Source: Platerodrilus igneus (lineage: Eukaryota; Arthropoda; Insecta; Coleoptera; Lycidae). Taken from it: DNA of 64,000 bases. Of this stretch, positions 12,603 through 21,710 are shown piece by piece. Made by a program: the position numbers and the translations under genes. The notes under the pieces are model-generated. The model had not been told where the DNA came from. It worked only from the letters and a program-made list of their open reading frames with translations, and ran no database searches. Within the stretch, counting starts at the first letter, position 1; each line of letters starts with the position of its first letter. The DNA is taken from NCBI GenBank assembly GCA_036346225.1, contig JARFIW010001189.1, positions 1,532,501 through 1,596,500 on the forward strand, in the 5' to 3' direction.

Positions 12603-13130
12603 CTACTCTAATTCTATTACTGTTGTTTGCTTTTTACATAAGCTATGAACTATCCGTCTATCCCTAGAACTCAGTTCAATCTTTTTGAGTACTTTGAACA
12701 TTTTTTTCCATTTTACATTGTCGAATACTTTTTCCAGTTCTACAAACCCTATATGCACGCTTTCCCATTTTTCTATTGTTTTCTCCATTATCGCCCTCAA
12801 AGCTAAAATAGCTTCCCGTGTTCCCTTGTTTTGCCTAAACCCAAATTGATCTTCTCCTAGTACTTCTTCGGTCCGTTGTTCCATCCGTATTTGTATAATT
12901 CTAGTTAATATTTTTAACATACGTGCTGTCAAACTTATTGTTCGAAAATTTTCACACCTACCCGCGCTTCTCTTTTTTGGTTTAGTGACTATGATGTTCG
13001 AAATCTTTGGGTAACTCGCCTGTCTCATACATATATAGCTTACAAGTTGGAAGAGACGTTTTGTTACTGCTTGTTCAGGCGCTTTTAGAGTTTCTGCTTG
13101 CACTTTATCTATACCCGGCAAGCTTACCAT
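12603..13130 (-). pseudogene. RTE LINE reverse transcriptase
   Basis: 175 codons starting in the GIDKVQAETLK segment (RTE RT motif 0/1), through FGFRQNKGTREAI to the mutated motif A FVELEKVFDNV (Asp to Glu). Homology continues past the stop to a FVDD motif near 12440. Truncated and inactive. Confidence 0.8.
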
Positions 13131-13689
13131 TTTTCAAATCTTATAATGCTAATTCAAACTCATTCCTAAGTATAGGATATCTCAAATCATCCTTTTCAAT
13201 GTCTGATTCCCGTTCTAGTACTGCTAGTTCCTATCCTGTATATAAACTTCCTATATATTTTACCATCTAACCAATTTCTACATTTTCTATGATGATTTCT
13301 TCAACACCCTTATATTTTTGCTATATGGTTTTATATCGCTAAAATCCTTTGCACTTTTCATCAATCCATTGTTCTTTAGATTTCCTGCATATGTGAATAA
13401 TTTCCCAATTTATCATTTTGTATCATTGTTTTCCTACTTTATCTTCTGGTGTGTTTTGTATTTTTGTCTTTCTTCTATTAAATTCGGGATGCCTTTGTTA
13501 TCTCTGGTTTTTTTTTTGTGTGTAGTCCAGAATGTCTCTTGCCGCTATGTCTAAGCGGATTTAACGATATTCCATTCTGTTTCTACTTCCTTCGTATCAG
13601 AAATTTTTCCAATGTCTTTCAGCAATACATTTCATGATTTTTCAAATCTTTGGTAGATATTTTTATCTTTTAGTCTCTCAACATCAAAG

Positions 13690-14375
13690 TACTTTTTTTT
13701 TAATTTTTTAATTTAAGAGCGGTCTTTGTAACTACGATGTTGTGGTGATTATCTGTACCTGCTTCTGGCTTCTGGGTAGCTTCTACAGTCATTTGCTTGA
13801 ATCCGCAATCGTTGTCTAACAAGAATATAATTTCTTGATATCTTCCTATAACTCCTGGCATCTTCCACGTGTATCGTTTTCTAGCATAACTTTGAAATAA
13901 CGTGTTTGTGATGATTAAATTGTTTTTGTCGCAGAATCCTACCAGCCTATTTCCCCTGTCGTTTCTCGTGCCTAATCCAGATAAACCTACTACCGCTCCT
14001 TCCCGATCCTCACCTACTATTGCATTACAATCCCCCGTAATTATTAAATTTCCATGTCCTTTTACGTATGTCTTAGATATCTTTGTAGATCGCTTCTATT
14101 TCTTCCTCGCTGTAGCTAGAGGTGGGTAAATATACTCTTATTATTACTGAATTTACCGGTTTAGATTCTAATCTAACCATGAGTACTTATTCGTTCTTTT
14201 GTAAGTAGTTTTCTACACAGTGCCCTCTCTTTTTTCTCATAACTATCCCCACCCCGAATTTCCTCTCTGATCCTGTGTGGATTACCCTAAAGTCTCCACT
14301 CCAAAAATCCCGTGCCTCTGGCCACGGAACTTCGCCACTCCCTACTATGTACTCGTATAATGCTAACCTATCCAT
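13690..14375 (-). pseudogene. RTE LINE apurinic-like endonuclease remnant
   Basis: The minus strand encodes the endonuclease/exonuclease/phosphatase fold seen at the N-terminus of RTE elements: SERKFGVGIVMRK (14187-14375 frame) and, in another frame, GDCNAIVGE followed by GLGTRNDRGNRL. At least one frameshift and a stop separate the parts. Confidence 0.7.
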
Positions 14376-14420
14376 TTCAATTTTCAGAAATTTTTTACCG
14401 CAGAGGACGCCATCATCTTA

Positions 14421-15628
14421 AATAACAACTTAAGTATGTCGTGTACTTGGGAGGTAATGTGGTGGTTTCTTGTTGCCTTCCACATTACAATAGTGTGGTT
14501 TAGAATGCCGTACCGATCCCTATCCTCTTTGCCACTTTAAGTACCGAACGAGCTGCTGTCCTCTTTCGGGGAGCTGTCTTAGTATGGTCACTAAAGAGCT
14601 TACTAATTTGTTTAAATCTTTAGTGTGGCTCCTAAACTCACTGGGACACGCAAGCTGTTTCAACCCGTACTAGTAATCTAGAACTTCTTCAAGGTCAAGT
14701 TCATTCGGAACGGAATCTATTATTCTGCTGACTGTATTTTCTAAGTCTAGTTACCTTATCATTATCCGGTATTCTAAATGATACAGAATTTCTTACAGAC
14801 TACCGTTGAGATATAAAAATTTTACATTCCAGTCATTTCAATTAGGGCATTTAAGTATCGTTTAAAGAGAAAATAACCTGAAATTATTTGTATTTGCATT
14901 TATTTGCTCCGACCATTTCCGATTGTTGGCGACGTCATGACGTTTGTAACTTACTTATCATTTCCTACGAATTTGTCGAAATGTATAGAAATTTTAAATA
15001 CCACTATAGTGAAGTTGAAAAAAAGATGCAGATCAAATATTTTAAAAATTCGAAATATCATAAGAGGGTTTTAATTTCCTATCATGAAGTATTTATGGTG
15101 GTTTCTTAAATAGACCGAATATCAGGTTGGAATAAGAGGGTGTTTTTTAAAGTTTGCTTATTAATTTTTATGGATACAGCAATTCATATAACTATCTTTT
15201 CTCATTATACAGATATTGCACGGTTTACTTCTGGAGTAGCCTTATCTCTACATATATAAACTTAGTACTTTCAATTATAGCATCATCTAGAGAACTCCTG
15301 CCAAATTCACTTTTCTGATTTCGTGCTTTGGATATTTCTACATTTTCCAGTTGGTGTTACTTTCAAGAAAGCATCAAGTAAAAAATCAATATTAGATGAC
15401 GTTTAGCAATATTAACAAATACGACCAACATTCCTCAACAATAGTACTAGAGAGGCTATTTTACGCTCCCTCTGGGTTATTTGGCATTAATTACCTTGTA
15501 GTTTGCAGTCGAGTTCAGCGGTAATTTTCCGGATTATAGTATTTTATGTAAGGTACTTTATCGAGCTCCTCCTGGAATTTGTTCTTCGTTGCCTCAACAA
15601 CAAACTGTATATCCATGCCCCTATCAAC
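14421..15628. other. No confident gene; possible RTE 5' region and a coding scrap
   Basis: 14421-14700 is GC-richer and adjoins the RTE endonuclease, so it may be the RTE 5' UTR. The rest is AT-rich. At 15515-15632 the minus strand encodes about 40 residues (VVEATKNKFQEEL then KVPYIKYYNPENY) that look protein-like but match no family I recognise. This scrap is cut by the LTR of copy B. Confidence 0.4.
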
Positions 15629-15632
15629 ATAT

Positions 15633-16158
15633 TGTTGCGATCCACTATTAGGCAACCCGTCAAACATACAAACGCTCGGGGCACAGCGTATTCTCAAGGA
15701 TTCCAGAATTCTTCTAGAAATTACGGGAGCATGAGTCATCCTTGTAATCCAGAGTATATATAAGACCGCTAATGAATGCAAGGGTCAGTCTATACTAGAA
15801 TGTCGTATATAAATTATAACGTGTTAAAGTAATAGTAGTTTTGAGCTTTTAGAAGTTTACATAAATGTGATATGCTGTGTCTAATGTACATGCAGCTTGT
15901 AGTATACATAAATAAATAGAAGTGTATAAACAAATAGTTGTGTTAGTGTTGTTACTGGACCTATGGTAAAGGAGTTAGTTTAAGAAGATATTAGTGCTTG
16001 TAAATTCATTAGTGTAATAGTGCTTCATTGTTAAGTGTCCTGAAAACATCTATAAATAAGGCATATACCGTTAATTAGACTTGTGAACAGTGAGTAATAA
16101 AGACCATTATTATTACTTGTTTTGAATTAAAGAAACGCGGTAGCAGTAGCTCGTTTCA
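15633..16158 (+). mobile_element. 5' LTR of gypsy copy B
   Basis: 526 bp, TGTTGCG...CGTTTCA, bounded by the ATAT duplication on the left and the PBS on the right. It carries a TATA box, an initiator and an AATAAA signal (16096-16101), giving a usable U3-R-U5 arrangement. Confidence 0.93.
15755..15790 (+). promoter_or_regulatory. LTR promoter: TATA box and initiator
   Basis: TATATATAA at 15755-15763 is followed by TCAGTC at 15785-15790, an arthropod-type initiator about 30 bp downstream, which is the normal TATA-to-start spacing. The same pair is present in the other LTRs of this subfamily; the 3' LTR of B has TCAATC instead of TCAGTC. Confidence 0.65.
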
Positions 16159-16159
16159 C

Positions 16160-16177
16160 TGGTGTCAGGTGTGGGGT
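16160..16177 (+). promoter_or_regulatory. Primer binding site
   Basis: TGGTGTCAGGTGTGGGG begins one base after the LTR. The complement ends ...CCTGACACCA, matching the acceptor end of tRNA-Leu types as I know them. The PBS of copy C (just below 52909) starts with the same TGGTGTCAGG. Confidence 0.75.
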
Positions 16178-16229
16178 ATATAGTGATTAATTTAAAACAC
16201 AAGTCTAAAGACATTTAAGTAGTTTGTAT

Positions 16230-17486
16230 ATGCCAGTTACAAGAAATCAAAGTAAAATGGAGGCAGAAACTTTAATGAACTTCCTCAAGGATTTTAAATC
16301 CGGTATGGAGGAGAGGTCGGCTAAACTAGAAGTGACACTCAGTGAAAACTTAGTAAAGTCAGTTGAACTGGAATCGACCCTTAAAGAGTTTAAATACGGT
16401 ATGGAAATGACACTTAGTGAAAATGCTGAGAAAATAGAGGAACGGTTTAGTGAAAACGCGATAAAAATGGAAGAGTTGAATGAAAAGACGGCCACGTTAG
16501 AACAAAGATTAATAGCAAGCTCCATTGCATTGAAAGAAGATGTCACTGAACAGGTAAAAACAGTTGAGCAAAAGTTGGACAGTAAATTGGTAAAAATGGA
16601 AGAAGATGTAATGAGGCTGCAAGAACAAGTGATTTCACTAACAACACGGCCACTTGAATTAGCAAACCAAGTAGTAAATCAGAACATTCCAGAAATAAGA
16701 AGCATAGTAGAAAGCGAGTCAATACCGCGGAAATTTAAAGTGAAACCACCCACATTCGATGGTAAAACGCCTTGGCCGACATATTTGAAACAATTTGAAG
16801 CTGCGGCAATAGCCAACGGTTGGTGCAACAAAGAGAAAGCTATCTCCTTAATAGAGGCCCTACGGGGGGAAGCTCTTAACATCTTACAAACGATTCCCGA
16901 TAACCAGCAGAATGATTACGGTCTCTTAATATCGAAGCTTGAGATGAGATATGGAGACGCTCACCTTCAACAGGTTTACCACGCACAAGTTAAGAACCGC
17001 TCGCAAAAGACAAGTGAGAGCCTGCAAGAATTCGAAGCTGACATCGCAAGGTTAGTTAGATTGGCATACCCAACGGCACCAGATAGCTTCCTCGAACAAC
17101 TTGCTGTCCAAACATTTGTGGATGGCGTTAAGGATGGCGAAATACAGCAAGCGCTAAGACTAGCACGGCCAAAAATGTTGGATGACGCACTGGCCCATGC
17201 GCTTGAATTTGAAGCAGCTAAGCAGACATCACACAGGATGGGTCACAAAGTTCGGTCTGCCTTAGAGGAACCTGGTCAAGCTCAGAACAGCATAGATGAA
17301 ATAGTCAACCGTGTGGCAGAAAGGCTGGAACTACAACGACCGCGGCGATTGCGTCTGCGATGCTGGAACTGCGGTGAAGTTGGTCACATACAGAGACGCT
17401 GTACTCAACCAAAAAGCAACCGGTTGAGCAGCAGGAAAACTAAAGCAAGTCGACGTAAGGGGGCGAACGTCGACAGCACAACGTAG
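16230..17486 (+). CDS. gag: Gypsy gag polyprotein (copy B)
   Basis: 418 codons. I chose the ATG at 16230 because it begins MPVTRNQSK and lies 70 bp past the PBS; the open frame extends two codons further upstream without an ATG. Residues about 20-150 form a Lys/Glu-rich heptad/11-residue coiled coil (LSENAEKIEE units). A capsid-like segment follows (KPPTFDGKTPWPTYLKQFE, about 170-190, through LEFEAAKQ). Near the C-terminus is a CCHC zinc knuckle CWNCGEVGHIQRRC and a basic tail. It would package element RNA. The pol frame overlaps the last 59 nt in the +1 phase. Intact in this copy. Confidence 0.93.
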   Translation: MPVTRNQSKMEAETLMNFLKDFKSGMEERSAKLEVTLSENLVKSVELESTLKEFKYGMEMTLSENAEKIEERFSENAIKMEELNEKTATLEQRLIASSIALKEDVTEQVKTVEQKLDSKLVKMEEDVMRLQEQVISLTTRPLELANQVVNQNIPEIRSIVESESIPRKFKVKPPTFDGKTPWPTYLKQFEAAAIANGWCNKEKAISLIEALRGEALNILQTIPDNQQNDYGLLISKLEMRYGDAHLQQVYHAQVKNRSQKTSESLQEFEADIARLVRLAYPTAPDSFLEQLAVQTFVDGVKDGEIQQALRLARPKMLDDALAHALEFEAAKQTSHRMGHKVRSALEEPGQAQNSIDEIVNRVAERLELQRPRRLRLRCWNCGEVGHIQRRCTQPKSNRLSSRKTKASRRKGANVDSTT

Positions 17487-19812
17487 TGCCCAAGAGATTA
17501 TCATCCGTGCTGCATCGTCGATGGGGAGTCTGGACAGCATTTATATCGATGGAAGAATTAATGGTAGAGGTGTCCGATTACTCGTGGATACAGGAGCGAC
17601 AAAAACTATTGTGAGACCAGATTTGGTTGGTCGCGGAAAAATGCTACCTGTATCGGTGTGTCTTCGAACGGCAAGTGGTGAGAAAATTTGTACTCACGGA
17701 GAGACTGCCGTTATGTTGACAATTGGGGACAAATTAATTAATCATCGAGTGTTGGTAGCTGAAATTACAGAAGAAGTGATCTTGGGAATGGATCTCATGA
17801 GAGAATATGGGTATCATGTAAACATGAAAGAAAATGTGCTTCGGATAGATAATGATGAGATTCCATTTCAAGGTAGGAGTAACCAGACGATGCAAGTTCG
17901 AATGATTTGCGATATGAAAATACCCGAGAAGGCGGAAATGATAGTAATGGGACGCCCGGATGGTACGCTCCGGGAAGGACAAGTATGCATGATGGAAGCA
18001 ACTGAATCGGGAATGGGTCAGGAGGGACTTCTGATTGGAAGAACGCTGGTAAAGTCTCAAAATATGGTACCAGTAAGGGTGCTGAACATTAATCCCCATA
18101 CAGTGACCCTGAAGAAAGGCATGATTGTGGGAAGTTGCATTCCAGTATATCATATTAAACGTTGTGTGGACGACACGAAAAATAAACCAACCAACGGTTG
18201 CTCACAGAAATTGCTGGCTATGTTGATACCCTCGTGTCAAGGATTAAATGGCGACCAACTGGGCAAGGTAAAAGAACTGGTCGGACGATATCGAGGTGTG
18301 TTTGCACTGGATGATAGTGAGAAAGGAAGGACGAATGTTGTGCAACACAAGATCAATACTGGAGATGCGCAACCGATAAGACAACACCCCAGGCGGCTTC
18401 CTTTGGCAAAACGTAAGGAAGCTGAGCAAATTATCACCGATATGGAAGAACAGGGAGTGATTGAGCCCTCGAATAGTCCATGGGCATCCCCGGTAGTGCT
18501 TGTCAAGAAAAAGGACGGGTCGACAAGGTTTTGTGTAGACTACCGGCGGCTTAATAATGTGACAAAGAAAGACAGCTATTCTTTGCCCAGAATTGATGAC
18601 ACCTTAGATACTCTATCCGGATCTAAATGGTTTTCGACCTTGGACTTGAAAAGCGGATACTGGCAGGTAGGCTTGGAGCCAAACGATAAAGAAAAGACTG
18701 CCTTTACAATTGGAACTGGATTATGGCAGTTCAAGGTCATGCCATTTGGATTATGCAATGCTCCTGCTACTTTTGAACGATTGATGGAGTCGGTACTGCG
18801 TGGACTGTCCTGGAAGACATGTCTGGTGTACCTGGACGACGTGATAGTGTTAGGTCGGTCTTTCGAAGAACATCTTAAGAACCTAGAGGAGATATTCCAG
18901 AGATTACGGGGGGCAAACCTTACATTGAGCCCCAAGAAGTGTCACCTGTTTGGAAAAGAGGTGAAATACCTAGGACATGTCGTTTCGGAGACCGGAATAA
19001 GAGCTGACCCTGACAAAATAAAAACGGTACAGAAGTGGCCTACACCAGCAGATATACACCAACTACGCAGTTTTCTAGGATTGTGCACATATTATCGACG
19101 TTTTATACTTGGGTTTGCGAACATTGCCAAACCGTTGACGAAATTAACCGAAGATGGACAAGAATATGATTGGAATGACGACTGCCACAGTGCATTTGAA
19201 CAACTGAAACGGCTACTAGTTACAGCACCAATTTTGAGTTATCCACGGATGGAGGGAAAATTTGTGTTGGATACCGATGCCAGTAACACAGCTATAGGAG
19301 GAGTTCTTTCTCAAGTGCAGGACGGACAAGAAAAAGTTATTGGGTATTTCAGCAAGGTCTTGTCGCGGCCAGAAAGGAACTATTGTGTGACAAGAAGGGA
19401 GCTGTTGGCCGTCGTCAAATCCGTAGAGCACTTTTATAAGTACTTATACGGCCGTAAATTCCTGTTGAGAACAGACCATGCTGCACTGAAATGGTTATTG
19501 CAGTTTCGAAATCCTGAAGGGCAAGTGGCAAGGTGGATAGAGCGGCTGCAGGAATATGACTTTGATACAGAACATCGTGTAGGAACTAGCCATCGGAATG
19601 CAGACGCTCTATCAAGGAGACCTTGTCCGATGGACTGCAATCATTGCTCCAAGATGGAAGAGAAAATAAGTGTCATCCATAGAATGACGGTAACCGATGA
19701 TACTTGGCAACCCGAAAGAATGCAAGAAGACCAGGAGAATGACGCCGAATTGGGACGTATTATTGAGTGGAAAAATAGAGGACAACGACCAGCTTGGGAA
19801 TTAGTATTTTAA
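17431..19812 (+). CDS. pol: Gypsy pol part 1: protease, reverse transcriptase, RNase H (copy B)
   Basis: The frame opens after TGA at 17428-17430 and overlaps the gag end, so expression probably needs a ribosomal frameshift. Protease active site LLVDTGATKT is near 17577. RT has FSTLDLKSGYWQV, the MPFGLCNAPATF segment and catalytic YLDD at 18829-18840. RNase H begins at FVLDTDASNTAIGGVL (about 19260) and includes the YGRKFLLRTDHAAL segment. The natural polyprotein should continue into integrase. Here a 4-bp loss near 19800 (compare 8852-8856 in copy A) shifts the frame and gives the stop at 19810-19812. Confidence 0.92.
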   Translation, partial: AGKLKQVDVRGRTSTAQRSAQEIIIRAASSMGSLDSIYIDGRINGRGVRLLVDTGATKTIVRPDLVGRGKMLPVSVCLRTASGEKICTHGETAVMLTIGDKLINHRVLVAEITEEVILGMDLMREYGYHVNMKENVLRIDNDEIPFQGRSNQTMQVRMICDMKIPEKAEMIVMGRPDGTLREGQVCMMEATESGMGQEGLLIGRTLVKSQNMVPVRVLNINPHTVTLKKGMIVGSCIPVYHIKRCVDDTKNKPTNGCSQKLLAMLIPSCQGLNGDQLGKVKELVGRYRGVFALDDSEKGRTNVVQHKINTGDAQPIRQHPRRLPLAKRKEAEQIITDMEEQGVIEPSNSPWASPVVLVKKKDGSTRFCVDYRRLNNVTKKDSYSLPRIDDTLDTLSGSKWFSTLDLKSGYWQVGLEPNDKEKTAFTIGTGLWQFKVMPFGLCNAPATFERLMESVLRGLSWKTCLVYLDDVIVLGRSFEEHLKNLEEIFQRLRGANLTLSPKKCHLFGKEVKYLGHVVSETGIRADPDKIKTVQKWPTPADIHQLRSFLGLCTYYRRFILGFANIAKPLTKLTEDGQEYDWNDDCHSAFEQLKRLLVTAPILSYPRMEGKFVLDTDASNTAIGGVLSQVQDGQEKVIGYFSKVLSRPERNYCVTRRELLAVVKSVEHFYKYLYGRKFLLRTDHAALKWLLQFRNPEGQVARWIERLQEYDFDTEHRVGTSHRNADALSRRPCPMDCNHCSKMEEKISVIHRMTVTDDTWQPERMQEDQENDAELGRIIEWKNRGQRPAWELVF

Positions 19813-19850
19813 GTAGGAGCCTGAAGGCATACTGGGCACAGTGAGACTCC

Positions 19851-21710
19851 TTGATGATGGAAAGTAGAATCTTGAAACGACGCCTGGAATTTGAAGATGG
19901 CACTGAGAGACTTCAAGTGATAGTGCCGAGAAGCAGAGTGCCGGAAGTGTTGCAGCACTTGCACGATGGTATTTCCGGAGGGCACTTTGGCGTGAAAAGA
20001 ACTCTCGAGAGAGTGAGAGAAAGATTCTATTGGCTGAACTGCAAAAATGATGTGAAGGAGTGGTGCCGGAAATGTGAATTGTGTGCCTCTGCAAATGGCC
20101 CGGTCTCAAAACGGAAAGCCCCAATGAGACAGTATAACGTGGGGAATCCTTTTGAGAGGGTAGCCATTGATATAGCTGGTCCATTTCCTGAATCAGAGAA
20201 AGGAAATAAATACATCTTGGTTGCAATGGATTATTTTACCAAATGGCCGGAGGCATATGCTATACCTAACCAAGAAGCCGAAACGGTTGCAGATGTACTA
20301 GTCAGGGAGTTGTTTTGTCGTTTTGGAGTTCCGTTGGAATTACACTCCGATCAAGGTCGAAACTTCGAATCAGCATTGTTTCAAAACGTCTGCAAGCACC
20401 TTGGAATCCGGAAGACTAGAACCACGCCACTTCATCCCCAATCGGATGGAATGGTTGAAAGAATGAACAGGACGTTAGGGAAGTACCTGACCAAAGTTGT
20501 CTCTGAACATCAACGAGACTGGGACCAATATTTACATTTGTTCCTATTGGCGTACCGATCTTCGGTACATGACAGCACAGGATACTCGCCCGCTTGCGTA
20601 ATGCTAGGACGTGAATTGCGGCTACCATGTGATCTTCAATTTGGATTTAAACCTGGAGAAAAGATCGCAGGTGAAGATTACGTTAGTAAGCTTTGTGAAA
20701 GATCAAATAACATTCACGAAAACGTCCGAAAGAATATCCAGGCAGCAAGCGATCGAATGAAATCACAATATGACACGAGAGCACAAGAAGGTGGTTATCA
20801 ACCTGGAGATTTAGTGTGGTTGTACAATCCACAAAGAAAACGTGGATTGTCGCCAAAACTACAAAGACAATGGGAAGGGCCGTACGAAGTGTTAAAAAGA
20901 ATTAATGATGTAGTGTACCGGATCAGAAGATCCCCTCGTGGTAAACCGAAAGTGGTACACTTTGATCGTTTAACATCCTACGCTGGCAACAACCAAGAAA
21001 GCTCGAATGATGAGAATGGTGTTCGACAAGTTATTAATCATGAGCCAAATGTAGATTTTGAGAGCTTTATGGCTGCGTATGGTGGTTCCGCTAAGGCGAG
21101 ATTTGGCGTTGTTGTTGAAAAGCAGCAAGACCTGTTTAGAGCACCAGAAGAGTATTCCCTTGCACATTGCGTAGCTCAAGATCTGGAAATGTCAAGGGAA
21201 ATAGCTGCTGTTTTCAAGAAAAAGTTTGGATGTGTGGATGAATTAGTACAACAGCAGCCAACTGTAGGAAAAGCTTTGGTTCTTCAAGATAAAAATCGTT
21301 ATGTTTACTATCTGGTCACCAAAAATTCTTCATGGCAAAGACCTAGTTATGGACATCTATGGGAGGCTTTGCTAAATCTTAAGGCGCAGATGATGGAAAA
21401 TGGAGTAACGAGACTAGCGGTGCCCAAGCTGGGCTGTGGACTGGATCGCTTAGACTGGAGGATAGTCCGAAATGTGCTAGAAGTAGTTTTCCAGGGAACC
21501 AACGTCCAGGTTCTTGTTTGTTGTTATCAACCGGTTGCCTACCAAGACCAGGAAAAGAGTGTTGACTGTTACTTCCAACGACGCGGTGGATGCACCAGAG
21601 GAGATAGCTGCCGATACCGTCACCAGTCATCGAATTGGCGTCAAGATGGATTTACAGTTACGAGACGTAACGGTTTTAAAGAGGGCGCTAGTGTTGCGAT
21701 CCACTATTAG
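19851..21710 (+). CDS. pol: Gypsy pol part 2: integrase, GPY domain, OARD1-like macrodomain, CCCH finger (copy B)
   Basis: Integrase has an HHCC zinc domain (GGHFGVKRTLERV, then WCRKCELC) and a DDE core with Asp in AIDIAGPF, Asp in LHSDQGRNF and Glu in MVERMNRTLG. A GPY/F-like module follows (QRQWEGPYEVLKR). Beyond this, where most gypsy pols end, about 240 more residues encode a macrodomain and a CCCH zinc finger. The frame upstream of 19851 is continuous with integrase but contains a TGA where copy A has TGG, so this part is separated from pol 1 by one 4-bp deletion and one nonsense change. The stop lies inside the 3' LTR. Confidence 0.92.
   Translation: MMMESRILKRRLEFEDGTERLQVIVPRSRVPEVLQHLHDGISGGHFGVKRTLERVRERFYWLNCKNDVKEWCRKCELCASANGPVSKRKAPMRQYNVGNPFERVAIDIAGPFPESEKGNKYILVAMDYFTKWPEAYAIPNQEAETVADVLVRELFCRFGVPLELHSDQGRNFESALFQNVCKHLGIRKTRTTPLHPQSDGMVERMNRTLGKYLTKVVSEHQRDWDQYLHLFLLAYRSSVHDSTGYSPACVMLGRELRLPCDLQFGFKPGEKIAGEDYVSKLCERSNNIHENVRKNIQAASDRMKSQYDTRAQEGGYQPGDLVWLYNPQRKRGLSPKLQRQWEGPYEVLKRINDVVYRIRRSPRGKPKVVHFDRLTSYAGNNQESSNDENGVRQVINHEPNVDFESFMAAYGGSAKARFGVVVEKQQDLFRAPEEYSLAHCVAQDLEMSREIAAVFKKKFGCVDELVQQQPTVGKALVLQDKNRYVYYLVTKNSSWQRPSYGHLWEALLNLKAQMMENGVTRLAVPKLGCGLDRLDWRIVRNVLEVVFQGTNVQVLVCCYQPVAYQDQEKSVDCYFQRRGGCTRGDSCRYRHQSSNWRQDGFTVTRRNGFKEGASVAIHY
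21112..21525 (+). other. Macrodomain resembling OARD1/TARG1 inside gypsy pol
   Basis: The segment aligns by eye along its whole length with the OARD1 (C6orf130/TARG1) macrodomain, a hydrolase that removes ADP-ribose from glutamate and deacylates O-acetyl-ADP-ribose. Shared signatures are DLF at the start, SLAHC, the VFKKKFG helix, YVYYLVTK and GCGLDRLDW. OARD1 uses a Lys in the LITK segment and an Asp in GCGLD; both are present (VTK and GCGLD). The diphosphate-binding loop, GAGIA in OARD1, reads SREIA here and SRGIA in copy C, so copy B has probably lost a glycine. Function in the element is inferred only. Confidence 0.88.
21567..21623 (+). other. CCCH zinc finger at the pol C-terminus
   Basis: Cys-x7-Cys-x5-Cys-x3-His: CYFQRRGGCTRGDSCRYRH. 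CCCH fingers with this kind of spacing commonly bind RNA. It follows the macrodomain after about 15 residues and is conserved in copies A and C (C has HH for RH). Confidence 0.88.
21675..21691 (+). promoter_or_regulatory. Polypurine tract
   Basis: AAAGAGGGCGCTAG directly precedes the 3' LTR. Copy A has AAAGAGGGGGCAG and copy C (minus strand, 47307-47322) has the equivalent tract. The copy B version is interrupted by C and T, so it may prime poorly. The tract lies inside the pol reading frame. Confidence 0.75.

Larger units (their letters stand above)
11262..14420 (-). mobile_element. RTE-type LINE remnant (second, longer copy)
   Basis: On the minus strand the order is endonuclease (14375 down to about 13690), linker, reverse transcriptase (about 13130-12400), a SINE interruption, and C-terminal and tail sequence ending at the ATGATG-like tail beside the LTR. 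Endonuclease signatures include FRVIHTGSERKFGVGIV near 14280 and GDCNAIVGEDREGAVV near 14020. Numerous frameshifts and stops mark it as dead. From 11262 to about 13655 it duplicates 3932-6328. Confidence 0.8.
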
